The notes below the pieces were generated by a model that saw only the letters and a program-made list of their open reading frames with translations, was not told the origin of the DNA and did no database searches. 64,000 nucleotides of DNA from Cecembia lonarensis LW9. GTDB taxonomy: Bacteria; Bacteroidota; Bacteroidia; Cytophagales; Cyclobacteriaceae. Every line of letters starts with the position of its first letter. The stretch's first letter is position 1. Positions 42,154 to 51,349 of the stretch are shown here, in pieces. Location of the stretch: the NCBI RefSeq assembly GCF_000298295.1, contig NZ_AMGM01000005.1, positions 1 to 64,000 of the forward strand, written 5' to 3'. The position numbers and the translations under genes are program-made.

Positions 42154-43226
42154 TGGCAGAGCAAAAACATATCGTTGATGACAAGATTACTTTGAAAGAG
42201 GTGATCGAGCGACTCAAATACTGGCTGTTTTTCTTTATAGGCCAATGGAAAGTTTTACTTTTAGCGGGATTGATCGGAATCGCCTTTGGTGCTTTGGCCT
42301 CTTTCCTAAAAAAGCCTGTTTTTCACGCGGAAACCACCTTTGTTTTGGAAGAAAATGACATGTCGGGTCTCAACCAAATGTCAGGCTTGGCATCCTTGGT
42401 GGGGGTTAACTTAAGTTCCCTCGGTACTTCGAGCGGTTTGTTTCAAGGCGATAACATCATGGAACTTTACCGCTCTGACAATATGCTCGGGAAAACCCTA
42501 CTGAGTCCTTTTGATGATGCTAGCCTTTTGGTTGACCGCTTCATAAGCTTCAATAATTTGGATAAAAAATGGAAAAGGAAGGTGGATTTAAACGCTATGG
42601 ACTTTTCTATTCCAAGGGAAGATTTTTCAGTCAAGCAAGATTCCGTGATCAAAGAAATCAGTAAGTTGATCCGGGAAAAGCACCTTTCCGTAGAGAAGCC
42701 CAACAGGAAGCTTACTATCATACAAGTTAATGTGGCAGCAAAGGATGAGCCATTTGCAAAAATCTTCAACGAGCACCTGGTGGAAAATGTCAATTCCTTT
42801 TACTTTGAAACCAAGACCAAAAAAACAGCTGAAAATGTAGCTATTTTACAATCCCAAGCCGACAGCGTCAGGTCTATATTGGACGAAAGCATCCTGGCCT
42901 ATGCCAGCAGTACGGACCGGGTGCCTAACCCAAATCCCATCTTGCAGGCGGCAACAGTTGAAGCCAGAAAGCGACAAGTGGACGTGCAGGCTTCAACGGC
43001 CGTATATTCGGAGATTGTAAAAAACCTGGAAATTGCCAAAGTCAATCACCGCAATAATTCTCCTTTAATTCAGATCATTGATTCCCCCAGATTTCCCTTA
43101 AAAAGGTCGGAAATAAGGCTATTAAAAGGAATGGTTTTTGGGGCTTTGATTTTGGGCCTTTTGACCTTCATTTTGCTATACTTGAGGCAACTGTATCGGC
43201 TTCACGTCAGTAACTCCGAGGCATAG
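42153..43226 (+). CDS. Wzz-like chain-length determinant protein
   Basis: 357 aa. Two membrane helices (about residues 29-50 and 325-345) bracket a periplasmic region with predicted helices. The N-terminal domain begins after the first helix with FHAETTFVLEEND. It regulates polymer length and couples to the export protein. Notably, it ends soon after the second helix, with no C-terminal tyrosine autokinase (Wzc) domain. The gene overlaps the export protein stop. Confidence 0.88.
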   Translation: MAEQKHIVDDKITLKEVIERLKYWLFFFIGQWKVLLLAGLIGIAFGALASFLKKPVFHAETTFVLEENDMSGLNQMSGLASLVGVNLSSLGTSSGLFQGDNIMELYRSDNMLGKTLLSPFDDASLLVDRFISFNNLDKKWKRKVDLNAMDFSIPREDFSVKQDSVIKEISKLIREKHLSVEKPNRKLTIIQVNVAAKDEPFAKIFNEHLVENVNSFYFETKTKKTAENVAILQSQADSVRSILDESILAYASSTDRVPNPNPILQAATVEARKRQVDVQASTAVYSEIVKNLEIAKVNHRNNSPLIQIIDSPRFPLKRSEIRLLKGMVFGALILGLLTFILLYLRQLYRLHVSNSEA

Positions 43227-43238
43227 CCTTTTTCGCAC

Positions 43239-44555
43239 ATGTTTGACAAAATTCTTTCTTCTTCTTACGGCAACCTGATTCGGAGCAAATCGATTCAGAA
43301 TTTTATTTTTTTGGGTTTTATTCAGGCCTCCAACATTTTGATTTCGCTGGTTTCCATGCCTTTATTGATCGACTCTATTGGTGTGGATCAATTTGGACTG
43401 GTCAATTTATCCCTATCTGTCATTATCTTACTCAATATATTGGTCGGCTTTGGTTATAACCTCAGTGCACCAAGGGAGGTGGCGATCAATCAAAAAAACC
43501 CAGCCGTACTTTCCCGGTTGGTTTCCAACATCATTTCCAGTAAAACTATCCTGGCTTTCATCGCTGCCCTGATCATTTTGATTGCGGTTTTTGGGCTCAA
43601 CCTTTTCAGGGAATACCAAGTGATTTTGGTTTTTTCCATTTTGCTGCTTTTTTCGGAAGCCACCATACCCCTTTGGTTTTTCCAAGGTTTGGAAAAAATG
43701 AAGATGGTTTCTGTGGCCAATGTATTTAGCAAATTGCTCTACCTTTTGGGAATTGTCATGTTTATCCATCAACCGGATCAGGCCAAATGGGTGAACTTTA
43801 TCCTTGGTGGTTCAGGATTAATGATGAATATATTTATCCTAATTTATATACACCATCAATTGGGTATCCGTTTTTTCAAACCTAATATTCACCAGGTTTT
43901 TGAATCACTAAAGGAAAATATACTCCTTTTTTTCTCCAACCTGGCTTCCCATATTTCCATCAATGGGGGCCTGATCATCCTCAGCTTCTTTGCCACAGCC
44001 GAAACACTGGGTATGTTCAGTTTAGCCGAAAGGATCACCATGGTCCTTCGCATGCTGCCGGCTTTGGTAATTCAGGCCATTTATCCAAATGCTTCCAAAC
44101 AATTTGAGAAAAACAGATCCGGTTTTTTCCGCTTTCTTAAAAGGGCTTACTTAAATGGCCTCTTTATGGGCTTCTGCTTGTCTTTATTTACCTACTTTGC
44201 TGCTCCTTTTATCATTCAGGCCCTTGCCAAATCCCGCTTGGAAGACTCCATCGTTTACCTGAGACTATTGGCTTTTGTACCACTTTTAGCCTGTTTAAAT
44301 ATTGCAAATGTACTTATCTTCCTGGTGACAGATAGAAAAGGGGAAATGTTCAGGTCTTCCTGGTTGATGTGCCTATATATGGTGAGCGCTTCTTTGGTGC
44401 TTACTTCTAAATTTGGTGGTGTGGGACTTTGCTATGCGCTCCTTTCCACAGAAGTGGTTATTTTTATGATCAGTACTTATTTGATTTATTCCAAAAACAA
44501 AGACATGTTCCATGGGTTCAAAACCTCCCTTTTCGGTAGCAATAATCATCATTAA
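43239..44555 (+). CDS. Polysaccharide flippase (Wzx-like, MATE/MOP family)
   Basis: 438 aa with about 12 membrane helices. Typical features of the polysaccharide synthase group are the N-terminal FIFLGFIQASNILISLVSMPLL and NYxSAPREVAI-like NLSAPREVAINQ in loop 2. It flips undecaprenyl-linked repeat units across the inner membrane. It overlaps the following glycosyltransferase by 44 bp. Confidence 0.9.
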   Translation: MFDKILSSSYGNLIRSKSIQNFIFLGFIQASNILISLVSMPLLIDSIGVDQFGLVNLSLSVIILLNILVGFGYNLSAPREVAINQKNPAVLSRLVSNIISSKTILAFIAALIILIAVFGLNLFREYQVILVFSILLLFSEATIPLWFFQGLEKMKMVSVANVFSKLLYLLGIVMFIHQPDQAKWVNFILGGSGLMMNIFILIYIHHQLGIRFFKPNIHQVFESLKENILLFFSNLASHISINGGLIILSFFATAETLGMFSLAERITMVLRMLPALVIQAIYPNASKQFEKNRSGFFRFLKRAYLNGLFMGFCLSLFTYFAAPFIIQALAKSRLEDSIVYLRLLAFVPLLACLNIANVLIFLVTDRKGEMFRSSWLMCLYMVSASLVLTSKFGGVGLCYALLSTEVVIFMISTYLIYSKNKDMFHGFKTSLFGSNNHH

Positions 44556-45450
44556 TTGGAATGGCTATGCCCTCAGCAAAAGGTGTCTTTTATCCTTGGA
44601 AAAGGTCAGCGGTCCAGCCCATCAAATCATTATCGTGGACAATGGTTCAGTGGATGGCTCCTTGGAAAAACTCCAAAAAGAATTCCCAAAACACATTTAC
44701 CTGAAAAATGAAAAAAACCTGGGATTTACAGGTGGCAATAATATCGGAATCACCCATGCACTGGAAAAAGGATTTGATTATATCCTGCTGCTAAACAATG
44801 ATACTGTCGTAAGCCCGGATTTTCTGGAAGAGCTTTTAAAGGCAAAAGACAAGCTTTCCAATGCAGGTATGCTACAACCCTTGATCCTGTTCCTCGACAG
44901 CCCGGATAAAATATGGAGTGCAGGGGGCAAATACCTAAAAACCTTCGGGGTTGCCAAAACCTTGGGGGATCATGCTGTTCTGGCCAATTACAGCCTTCAA
45001 GATAAAAAGCTGGATTGGGCTACAGGTTGCTGTATGCTGCTACCTGCAGAAGTGATCAAAAAAGTCGGGTTATTGGAAAATGCCTATTTCGCCTATTTTG
45101 AAGATGTGGATTGGTCCCTCAGAATCAGAAATGCAGGTTATAATATCTACCTGGCTTCCCAAAGTACCATTTACCATGAGGGAAGCGCTTCTTCAAAAAA
45201 GGCCCATGACGAGGGAACACTAAGTCCAACAGTGTTTTACCTGCATGCCCGAAATCAGCTTTTTCAATTGAGAAGACATAGCAAGGGACTGCACATCCTC
45301 ACGGCATGGTCCTACCATTTGCTAAAGTATTTTGCTTGGATGTCTTATTTTTGCCTTCGAGGCAGGTTTAAAAAAATGAAAGCCGTTGGTAGGGGCATCC
45401 TCCATGGGCTTCGCCTGGACCATACACAAGCTGACCCCTTATGTCCCTGA
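44512..45450 (+). CDS. Glycosyltransferase family 2 (rhamnosyltransferase-like)
   Basis: 312 aa GT-A enzyme. The N-terminal core reads VAIIIINWNGYALSKRCLLSL, VDNGSVDGSLE and a DxD-like LLNNDTVV, then EDVDWSLRIRNAGYNIY and SASSKK, the pattern of dTDP-rhamnosyl/O-antigen GT2 enzymes. A hydrophobic segment near the C-terminus suggests membrane association. The ATG at 44512 lies in the flippase gene; no later start keeps the first strand. Confidence 0.9.
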   Translation: MGSKPPFSVAIIIINWNGYALSKRCLLSLEKVSGPAHQIIIVDNGSVDGSLEKLQKEFPKHIYLKNEKNLGFTGGNNIGITHALEKGFDYILLLNNDTVVSPDFLEELLKAKDKLSNAGMLQPLILFLDSPDKIWSAGGKYLKTFGVAKTLGDHAVLANYSLQDKKLDWATGCCMLLPAEVIKKVGLLENAYFAYFEDVDWSLRIRNAGYNIYLASQSTIYHEGSASSKKAHDEGTLSPTVFYLHARNQLFQLRRHSKGLHILTAWSYHLLKYFAWMSYFCLRGRFKKMKAVGRGILHGLRLDHTQADPLCP

Positions 45451-46838
45451 TCTTCTTTTCCATTATTGCCTTATTGATCCTAGTACTCCTTTTTTGGGTA
45501 CTCAACAGGATGATACTGCATGGTAAATGGGAGTATGTCATCTTCTTTTTGGCATTTTTTTTACCCTTTTACATCACAGTTTTAAGCCTGGCATACCTTT
45601 CTACCAATTCGGTACTGATTGTCAATATTTTTCAGTTCCTCAAGGAAATCGTTGTGCTCTCAGCCATTATCTCCTTTATTTTTTACCAAAAGAACATATT
45701 TGCCTACCCATTCAGGCTGCATACAGTAGACTACTTGTTCCTCGCATTCTTGGGACTGGCTTTCATTTATTTGTTTCTTCCGCTTGGAGAGGCGAGTTTA
45801 ATCAATAAAACACTTTATTTTAAAAATATGCTGATCCCTGGCTTGGTGTATTTCTTGGGGAGAAACACCAAGTTTGAGGATAAAGAAGTACAATTGCTGT
45901 TCAAAGGTATCTTTTATATTGCTATTGCTGCCTTTCTGATGAATCTATTTGAAAGGGCCATAGATACGCATTTGCAGTCCTTAACAGGTTATGCCCTTTT
46001 CAATCAGCAAATCAACGACATTGATCCTACAGGGCATTTTGGGCTGACATGGACTTTTGAAACCCAAGCTGTGACCAAAAGACTGGCCTCCTTTTTTTCA
46101 GATCCCCTGGAACTAGCCAGTTCGGTACTTCTTGGATTTTCAGCAGGATTGATTTGGTTTTTAACCAGCAAAAGAGCAAATGCCACACTGGCAACTTTCG
46201 TCATGTTATGTGCCATGGGCAGCCTGTTTTTTGCAGCCTCCAGGGCAGCCTTCTTGGCTTTCTTTGTGATGATCTTTTTTGTAGCCATCATTTTTAAACT
46301 GTATAAATTGATCCTTTCAGGTTTTTTTGTAGTCCTGCTTTTTATTGTATATGTACTATTTTTCGCCTCTGAGGATTTCTATTATTTTGTAGTAGATACC
46401 ATAACTTTTGAAAACACTTCCAGCTTGGGTCATTTGGTGGAATGGTTATTGGCGTTGGATTCTATGATCGCCAACCCACAGGGAATTGGATTGGCCATGA
46501 GTGGCAATGTAGGCAGCGTAGAGGATGAACTCAGGGTGGGCGGTGAAAACCAGTTTTTGATCTATGGTGTACAGTTGGGTTGGTTGGGTATGTTCCTTTA
46601 TATCCTCATCCTTTATTTCGGCATCAAAATCTCACTGAAGGTATTTAACCAAACTGATGACCTGATGACGGCAAGGATTGCATTCGTGGCAGCCTCTGTA
46701 AAATTTGGATTACTCCTTCCACTATTTACGGCCAATGCAGAAGTATATACTTATGTATCTTGGGTCAGCTGGTGGATGGTAGGTTACAGCGTCTTTGCCT
46801 ATCAGAGAATCAGGTATGCTAAATCTTCCATCACATGA
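45441..46838 (+). CDS. O-antigen polymerase/ligase-like protein (Wzy candidate)
   Basis: 465 aa with about 11-12 membrane helices and a large periplasmic loop before the last helices, with GLAMSGNVGSVEDELRVGGENQF, where family members have the catalytic Arg/His residues. Low sequence identity is usual for this class, but its place between glycosyltransferases, flippase and exporter makes it the likely repeat-unit polymerase. The start overlaps the GT2 gene by 10 bp and the end overlaps the next gene by ATGA. Confidence 0.82.
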   Translation: MSLIFFSIIALLILVLLFWVLNRMILHGKWEYVIFFLAFFLPFYITVLSLAYLSTNSVLIVNIFQFLKEIVVLSAIISFIFYQKNIFAYPFRLHTVDYLFLAFLGLAFIYLFLPLGEASLINKTLYFKNMLIPGLVYFLGRNTKFEDKEVQLLFKGIFYIAIAAFLMNLFERAIDTHLQSLTGYALFNQQINDIDPTGHFGLTWTFETQAVTKRLASFFSDPLELASSVLLGFSAGLIWFLTSKRANATLATFVMLCAMGSLFFAASRAAFLAFFVMIFFVAIIFKLYKLILSGFFVVLLFIVYVLFFASEDFYYFVVDTITFENTSSLGHLVEWLLALDSMIANPQGIGLAMSGNVGSVEDELRVGGENQFLIYGVQLGWLGMFLYILILYFGIKISLKVFNQTDDLMTARIAFVAASVKFGLLLPLFTANAEVYTYVSWVSWWMVGYSVFAYQRIRYAKSSIT

Positions 46839-47968
46839 AAAAGAAAACTGTGTATGTCGACCTTTTTTATTTGAATACAGCCCTAACCGGCATCAAAACC
46901 TATATGTCTGAATTCTGTGAGGCGGTAGAGGAAAACACCTCGGATGAAGTATCCTATATTTTCTCTCATAATTTCCGGCAGCAAATGGCCAGCAATTTTT
47001 ACAGGGGGAATGTCGCTTATTGGAAAAAACTGTTTTATCATATTTACTATTTTTTTTGGAAGCAATGTCTCCTTCCCTTGAAAGTCAAAAAATCAGGTGC
47101 TGATGTCCTGATCTGTTTTGACTTCATTGCACCCGCTTGGCCCCTTAAGGCTAAAAAGCTTGTAGTAATCCATGATGCCTTTTTCTGGCAGATGCCACAA
47201 AATTACAACAAGTTTTGGCGGGCTTATTTTATTCCCATGATCCATTCGGGGTTAAGGGGGAAATGTACTGTTGTTACTACCTCATTCACCGCCAAAAAGG
47301 CCTTGGAAATATACTCGGGCATCCATAAAAATATTGAGGTTATCTATCAGTGCCCCAAACTCCTTCCTGAGCATACCCAAACCGAAGGAAATACACTGGA
47401 AAAATTCGGCATTCAGCCAAAGCGGTATTTTCTTCATGTGGGTAGCTTTGATAAAAGAAAAATGATCCAAACCCTGGTGGATGCCTTTGGGGTGATTGAA
47501 AAAAAATACCCTGGGAAATACAGCCTAGTCCTGGTCGGTGAACGTGGCCTAAGTCTGGCACTGGATGATTATGATAATGTTGTTCGAAAAATAAAGGATG
47601 AAAATCTCACCGCTCAAGTGAAATTAACCGGATTCCTTCCTGATATAACAGTAAAAGAACTCTATCAAAATGCCTTTGCCTATGTATTCCCTTCTTCAAA
47701 TGAGGGCTTTGGCATCCCCGTCATTGAGGCCATGAACAATCATATTCCAGTGATCATTTCCAATCAGGACGCTTTGATGGAAATAGCTGCAGAAGCAGCC
47801 CTGATACATGAGGTAGGAAATGCTGAAAGTTTGGCGACAATGATGGAGCGATTAATCGAAGATCCCACACTTATTGAGGAATTAATTGAAAAGGGAAATA
47901 GAAGATGTGCACACTTCAACCGTTCATCATTTTTCAATCGCTTTGAAAAACTCATTAAACAGCCATAA
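46835..47968 (+). CDS. Glycosyltransferase family 4 protein
   Basis: 377 aa GT-B enzyme. The C-terminal donor domain shows YFLHVGSFDKRKMIQTLVDAF, LVGERG, VKLTGFLPDITVKELYQNA and the E-x7-E-type FPSSNEGFGIPVIEAM. The N-terminal domain has VVIHDAFFWQMP. It is close to the mannosyl/rhamnosyl-transfer branch of GT4. It is the last gene of the tightly overlapping run from 39514, and a gap of 180 bp follows. Confidence 0.9.
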   Translation: MKKKTVYVDLFYLNTALTGIKTYMSEFCEAVEENTSDEVSYIFSHNFRQQMASNFYRGNVAYWKKLFYHIYYFFWKQCLLPLKVKKSGADVLICFDFIAPAWPLKAKKLVVIHDAFFWQMPQNYNKFWRAYFIPMIHSGLRGKCTVVTTSFTAKKALEIYSGIHKNIEVIYQCPKLLPEHTQTEGNTLEKFGIQPKRYFLHVGSFDKRKMIQTLVDAFGVIEKKYPGKYSLVLVGERGLSLALDDYDNVVRKIKDENLTAQVKLTGFLPDITVKELYQNAFAYVFPSSNEGFGIPVIEAMNNHIPVIISNQDALMEIAAEAALIHEVGNAESLATMMERLIEDPTLIEELIEKGNRRCAHFNRSSFFNRFEKLIKQP

Positions 47969-48140
47969 AAAAATAATAAAACAACCTTTAAATATTATAT
48001 TTTACATTTCACCATATATAAAAAGCAAAAAGTTTATTTGAAAACAACTGTAGGTTTTTGGTTTTTGATAAATTCACAATACATTTAAAAGATTTATATG
48101 ATAACCTGCTTGCCATTCATCTAAAATTCAGTGGCAAAAA

Positions 48141-48148
48141 TACCTTTG
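48141..48148 (+). promoter_or_regulatory. TAnnTTTG-like element at the hybrid kinase start
   Basis: TACCTTTG is an exact consensus match but ends only one base before the annotated ATG. It would start transcription inside or just after the start codon, so either it is coincidental or translation starts later. Confidence 0.25.
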
Positions 48149-48149
48149 C

Positions 48150-50300
48150 ATGACCGTTTCAAAGTTACTATATGCTGATCAGGAAAAAATCCTAAAAAAA
48201 CAGCTAGAGCTTCAACAAATTCTGATTGATATATCTACCAAGTACATCAATATGGATCCTAAAGATCTTGATAAAAATGTACAGGGATCACTAGGACAAT
48301 TGGCGAAATTTGTAGAAGCTGACAGGGCTTATATTTTTGAATATAATTTTGAAACATATACCGCATCGAATACCTACGAATGGTGTGGCACGGATATTTC
48401 CTCCGAAATCGAAAACCTTCAGAATCTTCCCATGGATTATATTCCAAATTGGGTAGAAAAGCATCAAAAAAGAGAAATTTTTGGTGTACCTGAGGTAGGA
48501 GCTTTGAAAGAAGGTCCACTTAAAGACATCCTATTGCCACAGGGAATCAAGACCCTTATCACCTTCCCCATGAGCTACAAAAACCAGCTTTTGGGATTTG
48601 TGGGTTTTGATTGGGTAAGAGAAGTTCACCCTTACTCGGAAACCGAACTGCAATTACTCCTGGTCTATGCCGAAATGCTCGTCAATATTAAAAAACGGGC
48701 CGAATTGGAGTCTTTCCTGATCCAAGCCAAAGAAGAAGCTGAAGCCGCCAATAGATCTAAATCTGAGTTTTTGGCCAATATGAGCCATGAAATCCGAACC
48801 CCCCTCAATGGAGTTATCGGTTTTACAGATTTACTTATGAACTCTGACCTTTCAAATGAACAGCGGCAATATGTACTCAGCGCCAATATTTCTGCCCATT
48901 CATTGCTAGGATTAATCAATGACATACTTGATTTTTCAAAGATTGAAGCAGGGAAACTGGAAATCGAGCAACTGGAAACCGATATCCTTGACCTCGCCGA
49001 AGAAACCGCAGATATCGTTAAATTCAATACCGCCAAAAAACAAATTGAATTTTTGCTGAATATCCCCCATGATATACCAAGATATTTTCAAGTAGATCCC
49101 ATACGGTTAAAACAGATTTTGGTCAACCTTCTGGGCAATGCCATCAAATTTACCGAAAAGGGAGAAGTAGAGCTGAGCATTTATTTTAAAGAAATTCAAG
49201 GCGCTGATAATGAAGGGCTGTTTACCTTTTCTGTAAGGGATACGGGTATTGGGATATCTGATGAACAAAAACCCAAACTTTTCAGGTCTTTTTCTCAGGC
49301 TGACGCCTCCACCACCCGTCGTTATGGAGGTACGGGACTTGGTTTGGTCATTTCACAGATGCTGGCAGAAAAAATGGATACCCAGATAGCGTTTGAGTCT
49401 GAGTTAGGCCGAGGCTCTAGGTTTTATTTTACCATCAGAAGCCCTTTTAAGCGATCTGACCAACCTGAGAAGTCCTTTGATGTGAGTAAGGTCCTCATCA
49501 TTGATGACAATAAGAACAACAGGAACATTCTAAGGGATATTTTAGCCAATTGGAGTATCTCTACAGCGGAAGCTGGAAATGCCATTGAAGCACTGACGCA
49601 TTTAGAAAAAAATCAGGACTTTGATGTGATCATTGTTGATTATCACATGCCCTATATGGATGGAATTTCAACCATCAGAGAGATCAAGAAACTTTTTGCA
49701 AGAAAACCTGAAGTAAAGAGTCCGAAAATTATACTTTACAGTTCCGCGGATGATATGCGTTTGGAAAGTGCCATCAAAGAACTGGGTATAGATGCCAAAT
49801 TGATCAAACCTGCAAAAGTTTCAGAACTGTTCCATTGCCTTCAGCGACTGAGTCATTCAAGTGCTAAACCTCAGGCACTGCCGCAGAACACAAAAGATAT
49901 TTTGGAAGAAACCAATCAGTCTAGTTTTAATATCTTAATCGCAGAAGATGTGCCTCTAAATATGCTGTTATTGAAAACCATCATTTCTAACAAATACCCG
50001 AAGGCCAAGATTACCGAAGCTTTCAATGGGCAAAAAGCAATAGATGCATACAAAAAAGAAAAACCGGATCTGATATTTATGGATGTTCAAATGCCTGAAA
50101 AAGATGGGTTTGAGGCAACTTTTGAAATCAGGGAACTTGAAAAAGCGTCCGGAGAATTTACGCCAATTGTGGCACTTACGGCAGGCGCTCTGGAATCTGA
50201 AAAGCAAAGATGCCTTAATGCAGGAATGAATTACTTTTTGACCAAACCCATCGATAAGGAAAAACTGGCAGAAGTTTTGGAGATAGCATCAGGCAAATAG
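48150..50300 (+). CDS. GAF-domain hybrid sensor histidine kinase
   Basis: 716 aa, no membrane segment. The order is GAF-like domain (about 10-185), a coiled linker, HisKA (H213 in NMSHEIRTPLNG), HATPase (NLLGNAIKF, DTGIGI, GTGLGL), receiver 1 (Asp497 in IIVDYHMP) and receiver 2 (Asp645 in IFMDVQMPEKDG). It is a cytoplasmic phosphorelay kinase; there is no separate response regulator or HPt domain next to it. Within the polysaccharide locus it likely tunes production or another surface trait, an inference from position only. Confidence 0.92.
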   Translation: MTVSKLLYADQEKILKKQLELQQILIDISTKYINMDPKDLDKNVQGSLGQLAKFVEADRAYIFEYNFETYTASNTYEWCGTDISSEIENLQNLPMDYIPNWVEKHQKREIFGVPEVGALKEGPLKDILLPQGIKTLITFPMSYKNQLLGFVGFDWVREVHPYSETELQLLLVYAEMLVNIKKRAELESFLIQAKEEAEAANRSKSEFLANMSHEIRTPLNGVIGFTDLLMNSDLSNEQRQYVLSANISAHSLLGLINDILDFSKIEAGKLEIEQLETDILDLAEETADIVKFNTAKKQIEFLLNIPHDIPRYFQVDPIRLKQILVNLLGNAIKFTEKGEVELSIYFKEIQGADNEGLFTFSVRDTGIGISDEQKPKLFRSFSQADASTTRRYGGTGLGLVISQMLAEKMDTQIAFESELGRGSRFYFTIRSPFKRSDQPEKSFDVSKVLIIDDNKNNRNILRDILANWSISTAEAGNAIEALTHLEKNQDFDVIIVDYHMPYMDGISTIREIKKLFARKPEVKSPKIILYSSADDMRLESAIKELGIDAKLIKPAKVSELFHCLQRLSHSSAKPQALPQNTKDILEETNQSSFNILIAEDVPLNMLLLKTIISNKYPKAKITEAFNGQKAIDAYKKEKPDLIFMDVQMPEKDGFEATFEIRELEKASGEFTPIVALTAGALESEKQRCLNAGMNYFLTKPIDKEKLAEVLEIASGK

Positions 50301-50324
50301 ATAGGAGGACGGTTTATTCAAATA

Positions 50325-50349
50325 CACAAAAACGTTTTTCGTTTTTGTT
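50325..50349 (+). terminator. Weak hairpin after the hybrid kinase
   Basis: ACAAAAACG (50326-50334) pairs with CGTTTTTGT (50340-50348) around TTTTT. It has few GC pairs and no long T tract after it, so it is only a possible terminator. Confidence 0.3.
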
Positions 50350-50443
50350 AAAAAGTTTATTTTAACATGAAGATATATCTAGGTCCAAGATCTGAGATTT
50401 TTTGGCTAAAAACTGTTAATTTTCTGAATTATTTGCGGGAATT

Positions 50444-51349
50444 ATGAGGCAAGAACAATGCCCCGTTTGTGGTGCAGAGGATAAAAAGGAAAACAGAAAC
50501 TTTTCTCTTATTTTATGTAAAAAATGCGGGGTTACCTGGACTCTAATCCAATCCGATTTGGATATGGCAGCCCTATACGAAGATGAGATATATACTGTTG
50601 TGGACAACAGAAACTCCATTTTTGAAAAAATCATTTTTCAGGAAGCTTCCAATGTAATCCATACGGTAAATAGACTCCTTCCCGACATTTCTCCTTTGCG
50701 TTGCCTGGACTTTGGTTCAGGTAAGGGTCAATTTTTGTTCCAGGCAAAAATTGCAGGTTGGCAGGCAATGGGTATAGAAACAGCTCCTGAGCGGGCCCGT
50801 TTTGCCCAGGAAAAATATGGCGTAAAAGTACAGACAGAACAATACAGTAAAGGCAAAATTGATTCAGGTAATTTTGATGTACTTACGTTGTTTCATGTAC
50901 TTGAACACCTGCCAGCTCCTTTAGCAATGTTAAAAGAGCTCTGCGATAACAATCTAAGAAAAGGGGGGATTCTAGTCCTTGAAGTCCCCAATATAAAAAG
51001 TTGGCAGCACCAGTGGGCAGGTGATAAATGGATGCATTTGGACATTCCCAAACACCTCAGTCACTGGCACGAAACCCAATTGGCTGAAAAGGTAGAAGCA
51101 CTTGGCTTCAAGCGGGTCAAAAGTCAATACTTTTCCCTACATTTGGGTGTTTTGGGCAATTTAAGTGCCCTTTTAGGAAAATTAGGTTACGGGGGAAATA
51201 TCATTTATGACCTCAAAAACAGGAAAAAACCCCCCATGCTTTTAGGGGTCGGCCTTATTTTCCCATTATCTTTGTTGTTGGAAGTTTTTGCCTTGCCTTT
51301 CCGGAGAACGGGAATCGTCAGGTTATATTTTAAAAAAAATGAGTCATAA
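50444..51349 (+). CDS. Class I SAM-dependent methyltransferase with zinc-ribbon start
   Basis: 301 aa. The N-terminus has two CxxC pairs (CPVCG and CKKCG) forming a likely zinc ribbon. The methyltransferase core is CLDFGSGKGQFL and FHVLEHLPAPL. This is the layout of nucleotide-sugar or glycan-tailoring methyltransferases in surface polysaccharide loci. A hydrophobic C-terminal segment may tether it to the membrane. The next gene overlaps its end by 11 bp. A related two-CxxC methyltransferase is encoded at 55230. Confidence 0.88.
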   Translation: MRQEQCPVCGAEDKKENRNFSLILCKKCGVTWTLIQSDLDMAALYEDEIYTVVDNRNSIFEKIIFQEASNVIHTVNRLLPDISPLRCLDFGSGKGQFLFQAKIAGWQAMGIETAPERARFAQEKYGVKVQTEQYSKGKIDSGNFDVLTLFHVLEHLPAPLAMLKELCDNNLRKGGILVLEVPNIKSWQHQWAGDKWMHLDIPKHLSHWHETQLAEKVEALGFKRVKSQYFSLHLGVLGNLSALLGKLGYGGNIIYDLKNRKKPPMLLGVGLIFPLSLLLEVFALPFRRTGIVRLYFKKNES

